Shown: in pieces, positions 9,720 through 19,447 of the stretch
Position numbering within the stretch: position 1 is the first letter of the stretch
How the letters are laid out: every line of letters begins with the position of its first letter
The notes under the pieces: generated by a model
The model's input: only the letters and a program-made list of their open reading frames with translations
Told to the model about the DNA's origin: nothing
The model's database searches: none
Source of the DNA: Pseudoalteromonas aurantia 208
GTDB taxonomy: Bacteria; Pseudomonadota; Gammaproteobacteria; Enterobacterales; Alteromonadaceae
Direction of reading: 5' to 3'
Length of the DNA stretch: 64,000 nt
Assembly (NCBI RefSeq): GCF_014858725.1
Contig: NZ_AQGV01000013.1
Span: 186,001 to 250,000, forward strand
Made by a program: the position numbers and the translations under genes

Positions 9720-10776
9720 CTTGTACAACCTGAGTAACTTGCGCGTCTTCAAAACTGGCCATGTCATTATATAAAGCCAGTGCACTTTGCATAATGGGTA
9801 AAGTGAGGGCGGCGCCGCTACCTTCACCTAAACGCAGGCCTAAATTGAGTAACGGTTTTACATTTAAATACTCCAGCATTTTTGCATGAGCTTGCTCACC
9901 TGAGCAATGTGCAAAAATCATATATTGCTGAGCATTAGGTGATAGCGCAATAACAATCATGGCCGCAGCAGTGGCAATAAACCCATCGACCACAATGACA
10001 GCTTGCAACCGTGCTGCCTGCTGCATAGCGCCCACCATTTGACAGATTTCAAAGCCACCTAAACAACGTAAAATGTTACGCGCATTGGTGAGCTTCGATT
10101 CATGAAGCACCAGCGCCTGTGCCAGTAGCTGTTGCTTTTTAATAACAACTTCGCCGCTCACCCCAGTTCCTTTTCCTACCGTTTCTTCTGGAGACAATCC
10201 CGAAAGCGCGGAAAAAATAGCAGCCGCTGAGCTAGTATTGCCAATCCCCATCTCTCCAAATGCATATACATTTGCACCTTTTTGACTTTGTAATGTCAGT
10301 ATTCGCGCGCCAAGGGTAAGACCTTGCTCAAGCTGTGCTTCACTCATAGCTTCATATTCATGGAATGCTTGAGTTATATTGCCCAATCGTTGAGAAATCA
10401 CCCCTAAATCAGCTTCTGGTACATTCAAAATACCACAATCTACAACACTCAATTGCCAACCAAATTGGCGGCACAAAACGTTAATCGCCGCGCCACCAGC
10501 TGCAAAATTAGCCACCATTTGCCCCGTCACCTCACTCGGTGCTATAGATACGCCTTGTGAGGCAATACCATGATCCCCTGCAAATACGATTAACTGGGGT
10601 GCTATAACAACCCATTTTTTTGATAAAAACTCAGCATCTGATGTGTGTTGAGAAAAAATATTCACCAACTGAAAAGCAACACATTCTAACTGCCCTAATG
10701 CGCCGAGTGGTTTGGTTTTTAAATCAATCTTTTGTTTTATTTGTGCTGAAAATTTATTATCTAATGGCTTTACCAT
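9712..10776 (-). CDS. cobT: Nicotinate-nucleotide:dimethylbenzimidazole phosphoribosyltransferase CobT
   Basis: Makes alpha-ribazole 5'-phosphate from nicotinate mononucleotide and dimethylbenzimidazole, the lower-ligand activation step. Family signatures are TKPLGALGQLE near the start, the VFAGDHGIASQGVS segment, GEMGIGNTSSAAAI, and the C-terminal GLRLGEGSGAAL containing the catalytic glutamate. I chose an ATG preceded by GAGAA; an upstream in-frame TTG would add 11 unconserved residues. Length is 354 residues. It follows btuC by about 33 bases and overlaps cobS slightly. Confidence 0.94.
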   Translation of the reverse strand: MVKPLDNKFSAQIKQKIDLKTKPLGALGQLECVAFQLVNIFSQHTSDAEFLSKKWVVIAPQLIVFAGDHGIASQGVSIAPSEVTGQMVANFAAGGAAINVLCRQFGWQLSVVDCGILNVPEADLGVISQRLGNITQAFHEYEAMSEAQLEQGLTLGARILTLQSQKGANVYAFGEMGIGNTSSAAAIFSALSGLSPEETVGKGTGVSGEVVIKKQQLLAQALVLHESKLTNARNILRCLGGFEICQMVGAMQQAARLQAVIVVDGFIATAAAMIVIALSPNAQQYMIFAHCSGEQAHAKMLEYLNVKPLLNLGLRLGEGSGAALTLPIMQSALALYNDMASFEDAQVTQVVQGE

Positions 10777-10809
10777 ATGTTTATTCTCATGATGTATTTC
10801 ACAACCCAA

Positions 10810-11799
10810 CTAGGCTGACCGCTTTCGAAACATCAGCAGACCTAAGAAAAAGACACTGCCAATTGCTGAAGTGATCACGCCAATCGGTAACTCTTGATTT
10901 TCTAATGCGACCCGTGCAATAACGTCAACCCAAATCATTAACAACCCACCACTCAACGCTGTTGCGAACAGCCCTAAAGTGGTCGCTTGAGACACAAAAA
11001 AACGTACAATATGTGGGATCATCAATCCTACAAACCCGACGCCACCACACATTGCGACTAACACAGCCGTTAACAACGAACTCAACAGCAACATACCTAA
11101 ACGTAGCTTTTCAACGCTCACACCCAGAGTCGTGGCACTTTCATCACCCAGTAAAAGGGCGTTGATTGAACGACGTAACAGCAGCATCACCAACATGCAA
11201 GCACAAACCACAAAAGAGGGTAACCATAGCCACTGCCAATCTGCTCTGCTAAAACTGCCTAAGTTCCAAAATAAAATAGCGCTGATCGCCTGAGGATCGC
11301 TCCAATACAATAATAAACTTGTAAACGCACTGAACAGGAAGGACAACGCAACCCCAGCCAATAACATCGCCTCTACTTGAGCGGAGCCTCGCCCTTTTGC
11401 AATCAACAACAAGAGCGTCATGGCCAACAAGCTACCGGCAAACGCTGCCCCAGAAAACGCAAGACCAGCTTGAATGCCTGTCAGTGCGAACAGTAATACA
11501 ACCCCAAAAGATGCGCCAGATGAAATACCAAAAAGATAAGGATCAGCCAAAGGGTTACGAGTCACCGTCTGTAAAATGAGCCCAGCCAACGCTAAGCCAC
11601 TACCTGCAATAAATGCGAGAATAACGCGTGGCAAACGTAGCTCAAACACAATTTTTTGTGAGAAGTCATTTGCTTGATATTGCCAAAGTGCATTAAAGAC
11701 ATGCTCCCCCGTAATATCAATTGCTCCCAACTTCAACGCCATAAAAAAACTGAATACACAACCAAAGAACAGTACGCATATTGTAACGATACGCTTCAT
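10810..11799 (-). CDS. btuC: Cobalamin ABC transporter permease BtuC
   Basis: FecCD/BtuC-family inner-membrane permease, 329 residues, with about ten hydrophobic helices. RLPRVILAFIAGSGLALAG and ADPYLFGISSGASFG are signature stretches, and the cytoplasmic loop around GGVGFVGLMIPHIVRF is the expected contact site for the ATPase. Its ATG overlaps the btuD stop by four bases. With BtuD and the distal BtuF it forms the periplasm-to-cytoplasm B12 importer. No TonB-dependent receptor (BtuB) is encoded nearby. Confidence 0.93.
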   Translation of the reverse strand: MKRIVTICVLFFGCVFSFFMALKLGAIDITGEHVFNALWQYQANDFSQKIVFELRLPRVILAFIAGSGLALAGLILQTVTRNPLADPYLFGISSGASFGVVLLFALTGIQAGLAFSGAAFAGSLLAMTLLLLIAKGRGSAQVEAMLLAGVALSFLFSAFTSLLLYWSDPQAISAILFWNLGSFSRADWQWLWLPSFVVCACMLVMLLLRRSINALLLGDESATTLGVSVEKLRLGMLLLSSLLTAVLVAMCGGVGFVGLMIPHIVRFFVSQATTLGLFATALSGGLLMIWVDVIARVALENQELPIGVITSAIGSVFFLGLLMFRKRSA

Positions 11800-12611
11800 A
11801 ATGCATATCCGTAATGATACCGAATATGTGGGACTTGCTCGATGCCTTCATAAGGGCATGACACAGAACTTACCGATGCACATACGCCATAAACATCCGC
11901 CAACAATTGTGCATTGAACACGTCGAGTGGTTTTCCATCAGCAACTAAAGCACCTTCCTTTAAAACGAGTATTTCATCGCACAATGCACCAGCAAGATTT
12001 AAGTCATGAAAAGAAGCGAGTACTGTGATGTTGAGTGATTTAGCAAGCTCCATTATTTGAATTTGATACTTCACATCAAGGTGGCTCGTTGGCTCATCCA
12101 TAATCAAAAACACAGGCTGCTGTACTATCGCTCGTGCAATTAATACCCGCTGCTTTTCACCACCGGAAAGATAAGAAAATGGCTGGCGAGTTTTATCACT
12201 GAGACCTACTTTATCGATAGCACTGGCTACAGCCAATTTATCTTGTAAACTCACAGCACTAAATAATGACTTGTGAGGTAATACCCCCATTGCCACTACA
12301 TCAAAAACACTCAAATTAAAATGGTCTGGGATCTCTTGTAACACCACTGCGACTTGCCTTGCGTAGTCTTGTCTTGAGTAATGGCATAAAGACTTACCTA
12401 AAAAGACAATTTCCCCCGTCGTTGGGGTTGTATATCGATATAGGCTTCGTAACAACGAAGATTTTCCAGCTCCATTAGGGCCAATTAAGCCAACAAACTT
12501 GCCTGTATCAATCGAGAAGTTAATATCACTGAGTATCTGATGATCATCAATTTTCAGCGCAAGATCACGTACTTCAATAACTTTCGTTTGGGACTTTTTA
12601 GCGTCTTCCAC
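11796..12611 (-). CDS. btuD: Cobalamin ABC transporter ATPase BtuD
   Basis: ABC ATPase of the BtuD/FepC type, 271 residues. Walker A is GPNGAGKSS, the signature is LSGGEKQRVLIARA, Walker B is VFLIMDEPTSHLD, and the H-loop lies in ASFHDLN. The start codon is GTG preceded by a strong AAAGGGG site five bases away. This is the first gene of the cobalamin operon, about 165 bases downstream of the riboswitch, so its translation or transcription is probably B12-repressed. Confidence 0.94.
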   Translation of the reverse strand: MEDAKKSQTKVIEVRDLALKIDDHQILSDINFSIDTGKFVGLIGPNGAGKSSLLRSLYRYTTPTTGEIVFLGKSLCHYSRQDYARQVAVVLQEIPDHFNLSVFDVVAMGVLPHKSLFSAVSLQDKLAVASAIDKVGLSDKTRQPFSYLSGGEKQRVLIARAIVQQPVFLIMDEPTSHLDVKYQIQIMELAKSLNITVLASFHDLNLAGALCDEILVLKEGALVADGKPLDVFNAQLLADVYGVCASVSSVSCPYEGIEQVPHIRYHYGYAL

Positions 12612-12696
12612 AGTGCCCCTTTAGCATCAGTTAAGCTTTAACAAGCGATTGAATAAATCAGCAGTGTACGCGTTATATTAAGGTGAGCAATATAAA

Positions 12697-12728
12697 GGAA
12701 AACCCATCATATCATTTGAAATATGGGT
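12697..12728 (-). promoter_or_regulatory. Possible terminator hairpin in the riboswitch expression platform
   Basis: On the minus strand an imperfect stem (CCCAT, a bulge and AT pairs) encloses a ten-base loop and is followed by TTTTCCTTT. It lies between the cobalamin aptamer and btuD and well away from the btuD ribosome-binding site. Ligand-dependent termination is therefore more likely than sequestration of the binding site. The stem is short and A/T-rich, so this is tentative. Confidence 0.4.
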
Positions 12729-12774
12729 ATTATGAAGCATATTGAACAACTCAGAGTACGCCCGCTCATGAGAA

Positions 12775-12880
12775 AGTTGTTGGTCTTGGTATCTGACTTT
12801 CGTACTCACAGTACTTTACAGTTGCGGGGACAGTTGAACATTTTCAGTTCATTCCCAAGAAATACCAACAAACAACCGTA
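12775..12880 (-). ncRNA. Cobalamin riboswitch
   Basis: The minus strand reads the near-invariant core CTGTCCCCGCAACTGTAA, followed about 20 bases later by the B12-box sequence AGTCAGATACC. Flanking GTTGGT and ACCAAC segments pair to form P1. This is the class seen upstream of btu/cob genes throughout the gammaproteobacteria. It lies directly upstream of btuD and just after a promoter-like pair, so adenosylcobalamin should repress the btuD-to-btuF operon. cobC lies on the other side and should escape this control. Confidence 0.95.
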
Positions 12881-12908
12881 TTATGCTGTCTAGACGTCTA
12901 AAATACAA
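12880..12908 (-). promoter_or_regulatory. Promoter of the riboswitch-cobalamin operon
   Basis: On the minus strand TTGTAT and CATAAT are separated by exactly 17 bases, placing the transcript start just before the aptamer. The -35 region lies in the last codons of cobC. The spacer contains the perfect ten-base palindrome TAGACGTCTA, which includes the cobC stop codon and could be an operator. Confidence 0.6.
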
Positions 12909-13497
12909 CTTTAGGCCAAGCGACACCTTGTTCATCATAGTACACCTGCACTTTTATTACGCTAGCATACCCAACATCAAAAATACTAAGCTGTTTCACG
13001 CTATTACTAGGAAACTGCAGAATCATAGCCAACAACTGTTTAATAACACCTGCGTGGGTTATTACCAAGCTACACTCATCGTTTGGGATCGCTAGCTGTG
13101 ATTGCCACCAAGTTTGAACTCGTAAATGAAAATTCGTCATAGACTCTGCACCTTGTGGCGTATGTGACCAAGGATCAGCCCAAAAATCACCGATGCTCGG
13201 TTTATCTGTATTGCACCATAACCACTCAAAAGGCTTGCCATCCCACAGGCCGAAGTCCATTTCTTGCAAATCATCAACTATCTCAACAGATAATTGCCTT
13301 TGTTCGCTGATTTTTGTCGCAAACTTACTGCATCTAACTAGTGGGGAACTGAAGATTTGCGTTACTGCGGTAATACCTTTCGTTACATCTTCTAGTTGCT
13401 GCCAACCGAGAGGGCTGAGATTTATATCAGAACGACCACATAATATACCTTGCTCGACGATTTCACCATGACGCAAAAAATACCATGTGCTCTGCAT
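12898..13497 (-). CDS. cobC: Histidine phosphatase family protein, probable alpha-ribazole phosphatase CobC
   Basis: 199-residue phosphoglycerate-mutase-fold phosphatase with the phospho-acceptor motif LRHGE (His10) and VITHAGVI carrying the second His. The segment GILCGRSDINLSPLGWQQL matches CobC enzymes, which dephosphorylate alpha-ribazole phosphate or cobalamin phosphate. Its position next to the cobalamin operon supports this over a generic phosphatase. The start is fixed by GGGAGGGAGG directly before the ATG. A terminator hairpin separates it from nqrM. Confidence 0.85.
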   Translation of the reverse strand: MQSTWYFLRHGEIVEQGILCGRSDINLSPLGWQQLEDVTKGITAVTQIFSSPLVRCSKFATKISEQRQLSVEIVDDLQEMDFGLWDGKPFEWLWCNTDKPSIGDFWADPWSHTPQGAESMTNFHLRVQTWWQSQLAIPNDECSLVITHAGVIKQLLAMILQFPSNSVKQLSIFDVGYASVIKVQVYYDEQGVAWPKVVF

Positions 13498-13521
13498 AAC
13501 CTCCCTCCCAAAATTCAGATA

Positions 13522-13548
13522 CAAAAATGCGAGCCTATAGCTCGCATT
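13522..13548 (-). terminator. Intrinsic terminator after nqrM
   Basis: A perfect nine-pair stem AATGCGAGC/GCTCGCATT with a five-base loop is followed on the minus strand by five T. It separates the nqr-apbE-nqrM unit from cobC. Confidence 0.8.
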
Positions 13549-13591
13549 AAAATTAGCAACAACCTGCTACTAACGTCATTTTATTAGCATA

Positions 13592-13804
13592 TTATAAAAT
13601 TTGGTTTTCTTTCCAAATTTGCTCTTTAGCTAAGCGCTTTTTGCGTCGATCACATGGATCATCGCAGTCACATGCTTTATCAATACCAACAGAACCAAGG
13701 CCACCACAACTACTTGCCATAGATTTCTTCTGAACAATCACACCGATTGCCATTGCCGTAACAATTAAAATCAGTAAACCAAATGTAAGTAAAAACAGCG
13801 ACAT
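13592..13804 (-). CDS. nqrM: Na+-NQR maturation protein NqrM
   Basis: 70-residue protein with one N-terminal membrane helix (residues about 3-25), then the cysteine motif SCGGLGSVGIDKACDCDDPC with Cys33, 45, 47 and 51, and a basic tail. This matches the DUF539/NqrM family, needed to deliver or assemble iron at the membrane Fe centre of Na+-NQR. An AGAGG site precedes the ATG. It follows apbE at the end of the nqr cluster, the usual arrangement in Vibrio and Alteromonadales. Confidence 0.93.
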   Translation of the reverse strand: MSLFLLTFGLLILIVTAMAIGVIVQKKSMASSCGGLGSVGIDKACDCDDPCDRRKKRLAKEQIWKENQIL

Positions 13805-13825
13805 TGCACAGGCCTCTTAAAATGC

Positions 13826-13848
13826 AAAAAAACAACTCAACTATTGAG
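13826..13848 (-). terminator. Weak terminator-like hairpin between apbE and nqrM
   Basis: A short stem CTCAA/TTGAG with a three-base loop is followed on the minus strand by TTG and seven T. The stem is only five pairs, so it is probably a partial terminator that lets some transcription pass into nqrM. Confidence 0.4.
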
Positions 13849-13896
13849 CTGACGACGGTATAAAACACCCCTCATTATAACGCGGTTATTCCTTAC

Positions 13897-14916
13897 TCAC
13901 AAATAAGGTTTAAACTGTTCACTGGCATAAGTAACTAATCCAGTATCACTTTTGCTTATCAAATATACAGCCAAGTTATATTTTTCTGCGTAAGCCTTAG
14001 CTCGTTCTGTTCCCATTACAGTGAGTGCGGTTGCCAATCCATCAGCGGTCATTGCTGAAGGGTGCAGCACAGTAACAGATACCAATTCATGCTTCACTGG
14101 CATCCCTGTCGCTGGATCAATCAAATGCGTAAACGTTTCGCCGTCCATTTCATAAAAAATACGGTAATCACCAGAAGTCGCTATACCATTATTTCCAGGT
14201 TCAATAGCTTTATGTATTTGCCTTTGACCCATAGGTGCATCAGGCTGCTCAATGGCAATTACCCACGGCTTATTATAGGCTTTAGTACCTGAAATTCTCA
14301 GCTCTCCACCAATTTCCACCATATAATTACTCAAGCCTTGCCGCTCTAATAACGTCGCGACTTTATCAATACCATACCCTTTCGCCGTTGCCGAAAACGA
14401 CAGTTCTAAACCAGGTAATGTTTTGGCAAGGCCTTGCTCATTAAGCACGAGTTTTTCAACACCAATACGTGCACGCATCTCATCGAGTTGTTCCCGACTT
14501 GGTCTTTTTGTTGGTCGTTTATCGGGGCCAAACCCCCATAAGTCAATGAGCGGTCCCATGGTGACATCGAGTGTCTTTGTGGATTGGCCTAACCGAATAG
14601 ATTCAGCTGCAACCGCTCGAAAATCATCACTGATCACCATAAATTGATTGGCTTCCAAGCCATTAAACTGATTAATTTCAGAGTTTTCAACCCAAGGAGA
14701 CATCGATGCATTTACAGCAATGAGCGTGTCGTCTACTTGCTGCTGTAAAGCCCCCGCTTCAATTTCTTTTCCACTAGTAAACACTTTTATATTATACGTT
14801 GTACCCATCGTATTCCCGTGCAACGTAAGCGGTTCGACTGAGCGACTTGCTGAATTATCACAACCAGCTAAAAATAATCCCAACGATAATACAAATATCC
14901 CACTTATACTTTTCAT
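13897..14916 (-). CDS. apbE: FAD:protein FMN transferase ApbE
   Basis: Lipoprotein flavin transferase that attaches FMN covalently to threonines of NqrB and NqrC. The N-terminus MKSISGIFVLSLGLFLAGC is a lipobox signal, and this Met was chosen because GGGAG precedes it. HGNTMGTTYNIKVF begins the catalytic domain. VEIGGELRISG and the HLIDPATGMPV segment are conserved FAD/metal-binding parts. Length is 339 residues. It lies after nqrF beyond a strong terminator hairpin, so it may need read-through or its own promoter. Confidence 0.95.
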   Translation of the reverse strand: MKSISGIFVLSLGLFLAGCDNSASRSVEPLTLHGNTMGTTYNIKVFTSGKEIEAGALQQQVDDTLIAVNASMSPWVENSEINQFNGLEANQFMVISDDFRAVAAESIRLGQSTKTLDVTMGPLIDLWGFGPDKRPTKRPSREQLDEMRARIGVEKLVLNEQGLAKTLPGLELSFSATAKGYGIDKVATLLERQGLSNYMVEIGGELRISGTKAYNKPWVIAIEQPDAPMGQRQIHKAIEPGNNGIATSGDYRIFYEMDGETFTHLIDPATGMPVKHELVSVTVLHPSAMTADGLATALTVMGTERAKAYAEKYNLAVYLISKSDTGLVTYASEQFKPYL

Positions 14917-14939
14917 TAAATTACAGCTCCCTAATAAAC

Positions 14940-14970
14940 AAAAAGCCCTCAAGTGCATGACTTGAGGGCT
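14940..14970 (-). terminator. Strong intrinsic terminator between nqrF and apbE
   Basis: A perfect ten-pair stem AGCCCTCAAG/CTTGAGGGCT with a seven-base loop is followed by five T on the minus strand. It directly follows nqrF and should end or attenuate the six-subunit pump transcript before the maturation genes. Confidence 0.88.
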
Positions 14971-15012
14971 AACATATATTTCAACATATGCTTATAGAAT
15001 TGAGTGTGCTAA

Positions 15013-16239
15013 TTAGCCACCGAAGTCATCTAGTAAGATGTTTTCTTCTTCTACACCCAAATCTTTCAACAAGTTGATAACTGCTGCGTTCATCATTGGA
15101 GGACCACACATATAGTACTCACAATCTTCAGGCGCTTCATGGTCACGTAAATAGTTTTCAAACAATACATTGTGAATGAAACCTGTGTAACCTTCCCAGT
15201 TATCTTCTGGTTGTGGATCAGACAATGCGGTGTGCCATACGAAGTTTTCATTATCAGCTGCTAAGCCATCAAAATCTTCTACGTAGAACATTTCACGTTT
15301 AGAACGTGCACCATACCAGAAAGACATCTTACGCTTAGAGTTAAGACGTTTAAGTTGGTCAAAAATGTGTGAACGCATTGGCGCCATACCAGCACCACCA
15401 CCAACAAATACCATTTCAGCATCTGTGTCTTTTGCAAAAAACTCACCGAATGGACCTGAAATAGTTACCTTATCACCCGCTTTTAATGACCAAATGTAAG
15501 ATGACATCTTACCACAAGGCAGTGTTAGGTTATTTGGCGGCGGAGAAGCAATACGTACATTGAGCATGATGATACCCTCTTCTTCAGGGTAGTTAGCCAT
15601 TGAGTATGCACGAATTGTTTCATCATCAACCTTAGACTCAAGGTTAAAGAAACCAAAACGTTCCCAATCGCCACGATACTCATCAGGTACATCAAAGTCA
15701 GCATATTTAACATGGTGAGCTGGGGCTTCAATTTGGATATAACCTCCAGCACGAAACGGTACAGACTCGCCATCAGGGATACCTAATTTAAGCTCCTTGA
15801 TGAAAGTTGCTTTATTATCATTAGAGATAACTTCACATTCCCATTTCTTAACACCAAAAATTGACTCTTCTAACTCAATATCCATGTCTGTCTTCACATT
15901 CACTTGACATGCTAAACGACACCCTTCTCGCGCTTCACCTTTTGAAATATGGTCAAGTTCGGTAGGCAGGATATCACCACCGCCGTTATGAATATGTACG
16001 CGACACTGGCCACATGAACCACCGCCACCACATGCAGATGATACGAAAATACCCGCGTCTGAAAGCGCGCCAAGTAGTTTAGTACCAGCTGATGTTTTGA
16101 TGCCCTTTTCAGGATCACCATTAATATTAATTAATATATCACCGCTCGCTACTAGCTTAGATTTAGCCGCAATTATGACTAAAACAAGTAGTACAACGAT
16201 AGCAATGAACATTCCTACGCCTAAATATACCTCAAGCAT
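15013..16239 (-). CDS. nqrF: Na+-NQR subunit F (NADH dehydrogenase subunit)
   Basis: Entry point of electrons into Na+-NQR. One N-terminal membrane helix (residues 4-24) is followed by a 2Fe-2S ferredoxin domain with Cys70, 76, 79 and 111, then an FAD/NADH reductase module with [11 protein letters not shown] for FAD binding, [14 protein letters not shown] for nucleotide binding, and a C-terminal YMCGPPMM segment. 408 residues is the standard length. It is the last of the six pump genes, 17 bases after nqrE. Confidence 0.98.
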   Translation of the reverse strand: MLEVYLGVGMFIAIVVLLVLVIIAAKSKLVASGDILININGDPEKGIKTSAGTKLLGALSDAGIFVSSACGGGGSCGQCRVHIHNGGGDILPTELDHISKGEAREGCRLACQVNVKTDMDIELEESIFGVKKWECEVISNDNKATFIKELKLGIPDGESVPFRAGGYIQIEAPAHHVKYADFDVPDEYRGDWERFGFFNLESKVDDETIRAYSMANYPEEEGIIMLNVRIASPPPNNLTLPCGKMSSYIWSLKAGDKVTISGPFGEFFAKDTDAEMVFVGGGAGMAPMRSHIFDQLKRLNSKRKMSFWYGARSKREMFYVEDFDGLAADNENFVWHTALSDPQPEDNWEGYTGFIHNVLFENYLRDHEAPEDCEYYMCGPPMMNAAVINLLKDLGVEEENILLDDFGG

Positions 16240-16256
16240 GATTTTTCCTCGCTACC

Positions 16257-16865
16257 TTACAGTGAAATACCAGAGAATGACATGAAGCCAAGACCCATCA
16301 AACCTACAGTAATAAAGGTAATACCTAAACCACGTAGACCATCTGGTACATCTGAATACTTCATTTTCTCACGAATACCAGCAAGCAATACAATTGCTAA
16401 CGCCCAACCTACACCTGAACCAATACCAAACACCACTGATTCAGTGAAATTTAAGTTACGTTCAACCATAAAGGCTACCGCACCGAAAATTGCACAGTTT
16501 ACAGTGATCAAAGGTAAGAATATGCCCAGAGCATTGTAAAGCGCAGGGAAAAACTTATCCAAAGCCATTTCTAGGATCTGTACAAGTGCTGCAATTACGC
16601 CGATGAACGTCAAAAACTTCAAGAAGCTTAAATCTGCTTCAGGAAAACCAAGCCATTCTAATGCACCTGGTGCTAATACTGCGCTATATACTAATTGGTT
16701 TACTGGAACAGCAACACCCAATACAAATACAACAGCAACACCTAAACCAAGTGAAGTGGTTACTTTCTTAGATACTGCTAAGAATGTACACATACCTAAG
16801 AAGAAAGATAATGCTAAGTTTTCAATGAAAACCGCTTTAACGAATAAACTAATATAATGTTCCAT
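16257..16865 (-). CDS. nqrE: Na+-NQR subunit E
   Basis: Six-helix membrane subunit of 202 residues, homologous to NqrD and RnfA. It helps form the central channel and the intramembrane Fe site. The N-terminus [20 protein letters not shown] and the second-half motif [14 protein letters not shown] are typical; each carries part of the half-helix with a conserved Cys. Ten bases separate it from nqrD. Confidence 0.97.
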   Translation of the reverse strand: MEHYISLFVKAVFIENLALSFFLGMCTFLAVSKKVTTSLGLGVAVVFVLGVAVPVNQLVYSAVLAPGALEWLGFPEADLSFLKFLTFIGVIAALVQILEMALDKFFPALYNALGIFLPLITVNCAIFGAVAFMVERNLNFTESVVFGIGSGVGWALAIVLLAGIREKMKYSDVPDGLRGLGITFITVGLMGLGFMSFSGISL

Positions 16866-16875
16866 CTCTCTCCCC

Positions 16876-17508
16876 TTACGCCTTTGCTTCTACTTGGTCT
16901 TTCTTATAAGTACGCAGTACCCAAATGAAGAAACCAATAATGAAGAAAGAACTTGGCGGCAGGATCAGTAGACCCATAGGCTGGTACCAACCACCCTCAG
17001 AAACCAAAGGTAAAATCTCAGCACCAAACAATGTACCTGAACCACCTAACTCACGGATAAAGCCAACGGTAAGTAACACGACTGAATACCCTAAACCATT
17101 ACCAATACCATCCAAAAATGACATAAGTGGTGGAGACTTCATTGCATATGCTTCTGCACGACCCATTACAATACAGTTTGTAATAATTAGGCCAACGAAT
17201 ACAGACAACTCTTTCGCTGTTGCATAAACAAACGCTTGTAATGTTTGATCAACAACGATAACCAAAGAAGCAATGATGGTCATTTGCACAATAATACGTA
17301 CGCTTGAAGGAATATGGTTACGAATTATTGAGATAAACAGACTTGAGAATGCTGTCACTAGCGTCAAAGCTATTGACATTATTAACGCATTTTTAAGGCT
17401 TGAAGTTACAGCTAACGCAGAACAAATACCCAACACTTGCAGTGCAATTGGGTTGTTAGCGAATACTGGTCCAAACAAGACGTCTTTCATTTCTTTTGTA
17501 TTAGCCAT
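16876..17508 (-). CDS. nqrD: Na+-NQR subunit D
   Basis: Six-helix membrane subunit of 210 residues, paralogous to NqrE, pairing with it around the membrane Fe centre. The conserved [17 protein letters not shown] and [16 protein letters not shown] segments contain the expected cysteines. Its ATG overlaps the nqrC stop by one base (TAATG). Confidence 0.97.
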   Translation of the reverse strand: MANTKEMKDVLFGPVFANNPIALQVLGICSALAVTSSLKNALIMSIALTLVTAFSSLFISIIRNHIPSSVRIIVQMTIIASLVIVVDQTLQAFVYATAKELSVFVGLIITNCIVMGRAEAYAMKSPPLMSFLDGIGNGLGYSVVLLTVGFIRELGGSGTLFGAEILPLVSEGGWYQPMGLLILPPSSFFIIGFFIWVLRTYKKDQVEAKA

Positions 17509-18254
17509 TAGTTCAATGCTCCATTACGTACATTCGCAAGGAATGGGCCAAAACCTTTGTTGCTTGTCCAAAAATCGACTGTGTTACCTACACCTACCGA
17601 AGTCAGTGTGGCACCAGATAAACCATCAACTTTATGCTTGTCAGTGCCGGCTGTACCTTTCACTAACGTAATTGGTAAAGACTTACCAACCCAAGTTGCA
17701 GTCCATTTTGGATTTTCAATTTCACCACCAAGACCCGGCGTTTCATTGTGCTTATAAAACTTGATAGCTTTAACTGTTTCAGTATCTTTATCTAATGCGA
17801 TAAAACCATACATAATACCCCACAAGCCATAGCCTTGAATGGGTAAAATAATAGTCGATACTTGGCCACTTGCATCTTTAGATAAGTAAACAGGTGAATG
17901 ATCAGTCATACGTTGAATGCCGGCTTTATCGTCTGCTTTGTCTAATTTAAAGCTGCGCTTTGCATCAAACTTTGTGCTTTCAAAGTCAAACGTTGTATGG
18001 TCTTGCTCAACGAACTCACCCGTTTCCATATTGACAACACGTGCTTCGATGTTTTGACCAAACATTTCTTCAACATTGGTTACATCATTAAAACCAGCAG
18101 CGGCAAGAATATTACGCTGTACATCTTGCGCTTTGTTTGCTTTTTGTAATGGACGTAATTGTACTGAAGCTACCGATACAACAACCGCACATACCAAACA
18201 TAAACCAACAACAACGCCTAACGTTTTACCTATAGATTCATTGTTACTAGACAC
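17508..18254 (-). CDS. nqrC: Na+-NQR subunit C (FMN-binding)
   Basis: Periplasmic FMN-carrying subunit, 248 residues, with one N-terminal membrane helix (about residues 10-32). The flavinylation site is SGAT at 213-216, so FMN should be attached to Thr216 by ApbE. The start overlaps the end of nqrB by eight bases, keeping the genes tightly coupled. Confidence 0.97.
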   Translation of the reverse strand: MSSNNESIGKTLGVVVGLCLVCAVVVSVASVQLRPLQKANKAQDVQRNILAAAGFNDVTNVEEMFGQNIEARVVNMETGEFVEQDHTTFDFESTKFDAKRSFKLDKADDKAGIQRMTDHSPVYLSKDASGQVSTIILPIQGYGLWGIMYGFIALDKDTETVKAIKFYKHNETPGLGGEIENPKWTATWVGKSLPITLVKGTAGTDKHKVDGLSGATLTSVGVGNTVDFWTSNKGFGPFLANVRNGALN

Positions 18255-19446
18255 GTGCTAATCTCCTCTTAACGTTTGACTGCACAACAAAGTGGTCAAA
18301 TAGTGGCGCAAATAAATTAGCGAAAAGAATTGCTAACATCATGCCTTCTGGGTAAGCAGGGTTAACCACACGGACTAACACAACCATCACACCAATCAAT
18401 GCACCGTATGCGAATTTACCTTTATTTGTGAAAGACGCAGAAACTGGGTCAGTCGCCATAAAGAACATACCGAATGCAAAACCACCTAATACTAAGTGCC
18501 AGTACCAAGGCATAGCAAATGCAGGATTTGTTGTTGAGCCAATTAAGTTAAGTAACAACGACATGATAACCATACCTAGGAAAACACCTAGAACAATACG
18601 CCATGACGCAATACGCACATAAATTAAGAATAAACCACCTAGCATCAGAGCCAGTGTCGATGTTTCACCCATAGAACCTTGGATGAAGCCATAAAATGCA
18701 TCCCACCAAAGAACCATATTGTTGAAATCAACAGCACCTTGTGCTACCTGGCCTAAGTAAGTTGCACCCGAGAATGAATCTACGGCTGTCCATACTGTGT
18801 CACCCGAAATATCAGCAGGGTAAGCAAAGAATAAAAATGCACGGCCAGCTAAAGCAGGGTTTAAGAAGTTACGACCTGTACCACCAAACACTTCTTTAGC
18901 AACAACAACACCGAAAGTAATACCTAACGCGGCTTGCCATAACGGAATGGTTGAAGGAAGAATAAGTGAAAATAATACTGATGTAACAAAGAAGCCTTCG
19001 TTTACTTCATGCTTACGAATAGAAGCAAACAAAACTTCCCAAAAACCACCCACTAAAAAGACGGTTCCGTAGATAGGTAAGTAGAAACATGCTCCGTAGA
19101 ACATCTTCGCACCCCAACCTGCTTGTGCAGTTAACTCACCGCCTAGCGCTTGGAAAATTGCGACTTGCCATGTGTTGGCTATTTCAAAACCGTTACCAAG
19201 CGCTAATGCTGCTTGATGACCGATGTTAAACATACCAAAAAACATAGCTGGGAAAGTAGCCATCCACACTAAAATCATGATGCGTTTTAGGTCGATGTTA
19301 TCACGCACATGCGTGCCGCCTTTGTTAACATAACCAGGCGTATAGAAAACAGTTGCTATCGCTTCATACAAAGCGTACCACTTTTCGTGTTTACCACCCG
19401 CTTCAAAGTGAGGTTCAATGTCTTCTAAAAATTTCTTTAAGGCCAT
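18247..19446 (-). CDS. nqrB: Na+-NQR subunit B (FMN/riboflavin and Na+ channel subunit)
   Basis: Large membrane subunit of 399 residues with about ten helices that carries the Na+ path and the quinone site. The covalent FMN site is SGAT at 226-229 ([11 protein letters not shown]), so Thr229 is the acceptor. [20 protein letters not shown] is a conserved stretch. It begins one base after the nqrA stop. Confidence 0.97.
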   Translation of the reverse strand: MALKKFLEDIEPHFEAGGKHEKWYALYEAIATVFYTPGYVNKGGTHVRDNIDLKRIMILVWMATFPAMFFGMFNIGHQAALALGNGFEIANTWQVAIFQALGGELTAQAGWGAKMFYGACFYLPIYGTVFLVGGFWEVLFASIRKHEVNEGFFVTSVLFSLILPSTIPLWQAALGITFGVVVAKEVFGGTGRNFLNPALAGRAFLFFAYPADISGDTVWTAVDSFSGATYLGQVAQGAVDFNNMVLWWDAFYGFIQGSMGETSTLALMLGGLFLIYVRIASWRIVLGVFLGMVIMSLLLNLIGSTTNPAFAMPWYWHLVLGGFAFGMFFMATDPVSASFTNKGKFAYGALIGVMVVLVRVVNPAYPEGMMLAILFANLFAPLFDHFVVQSNVKRRLARV

Positions 19447-19447
19447 T

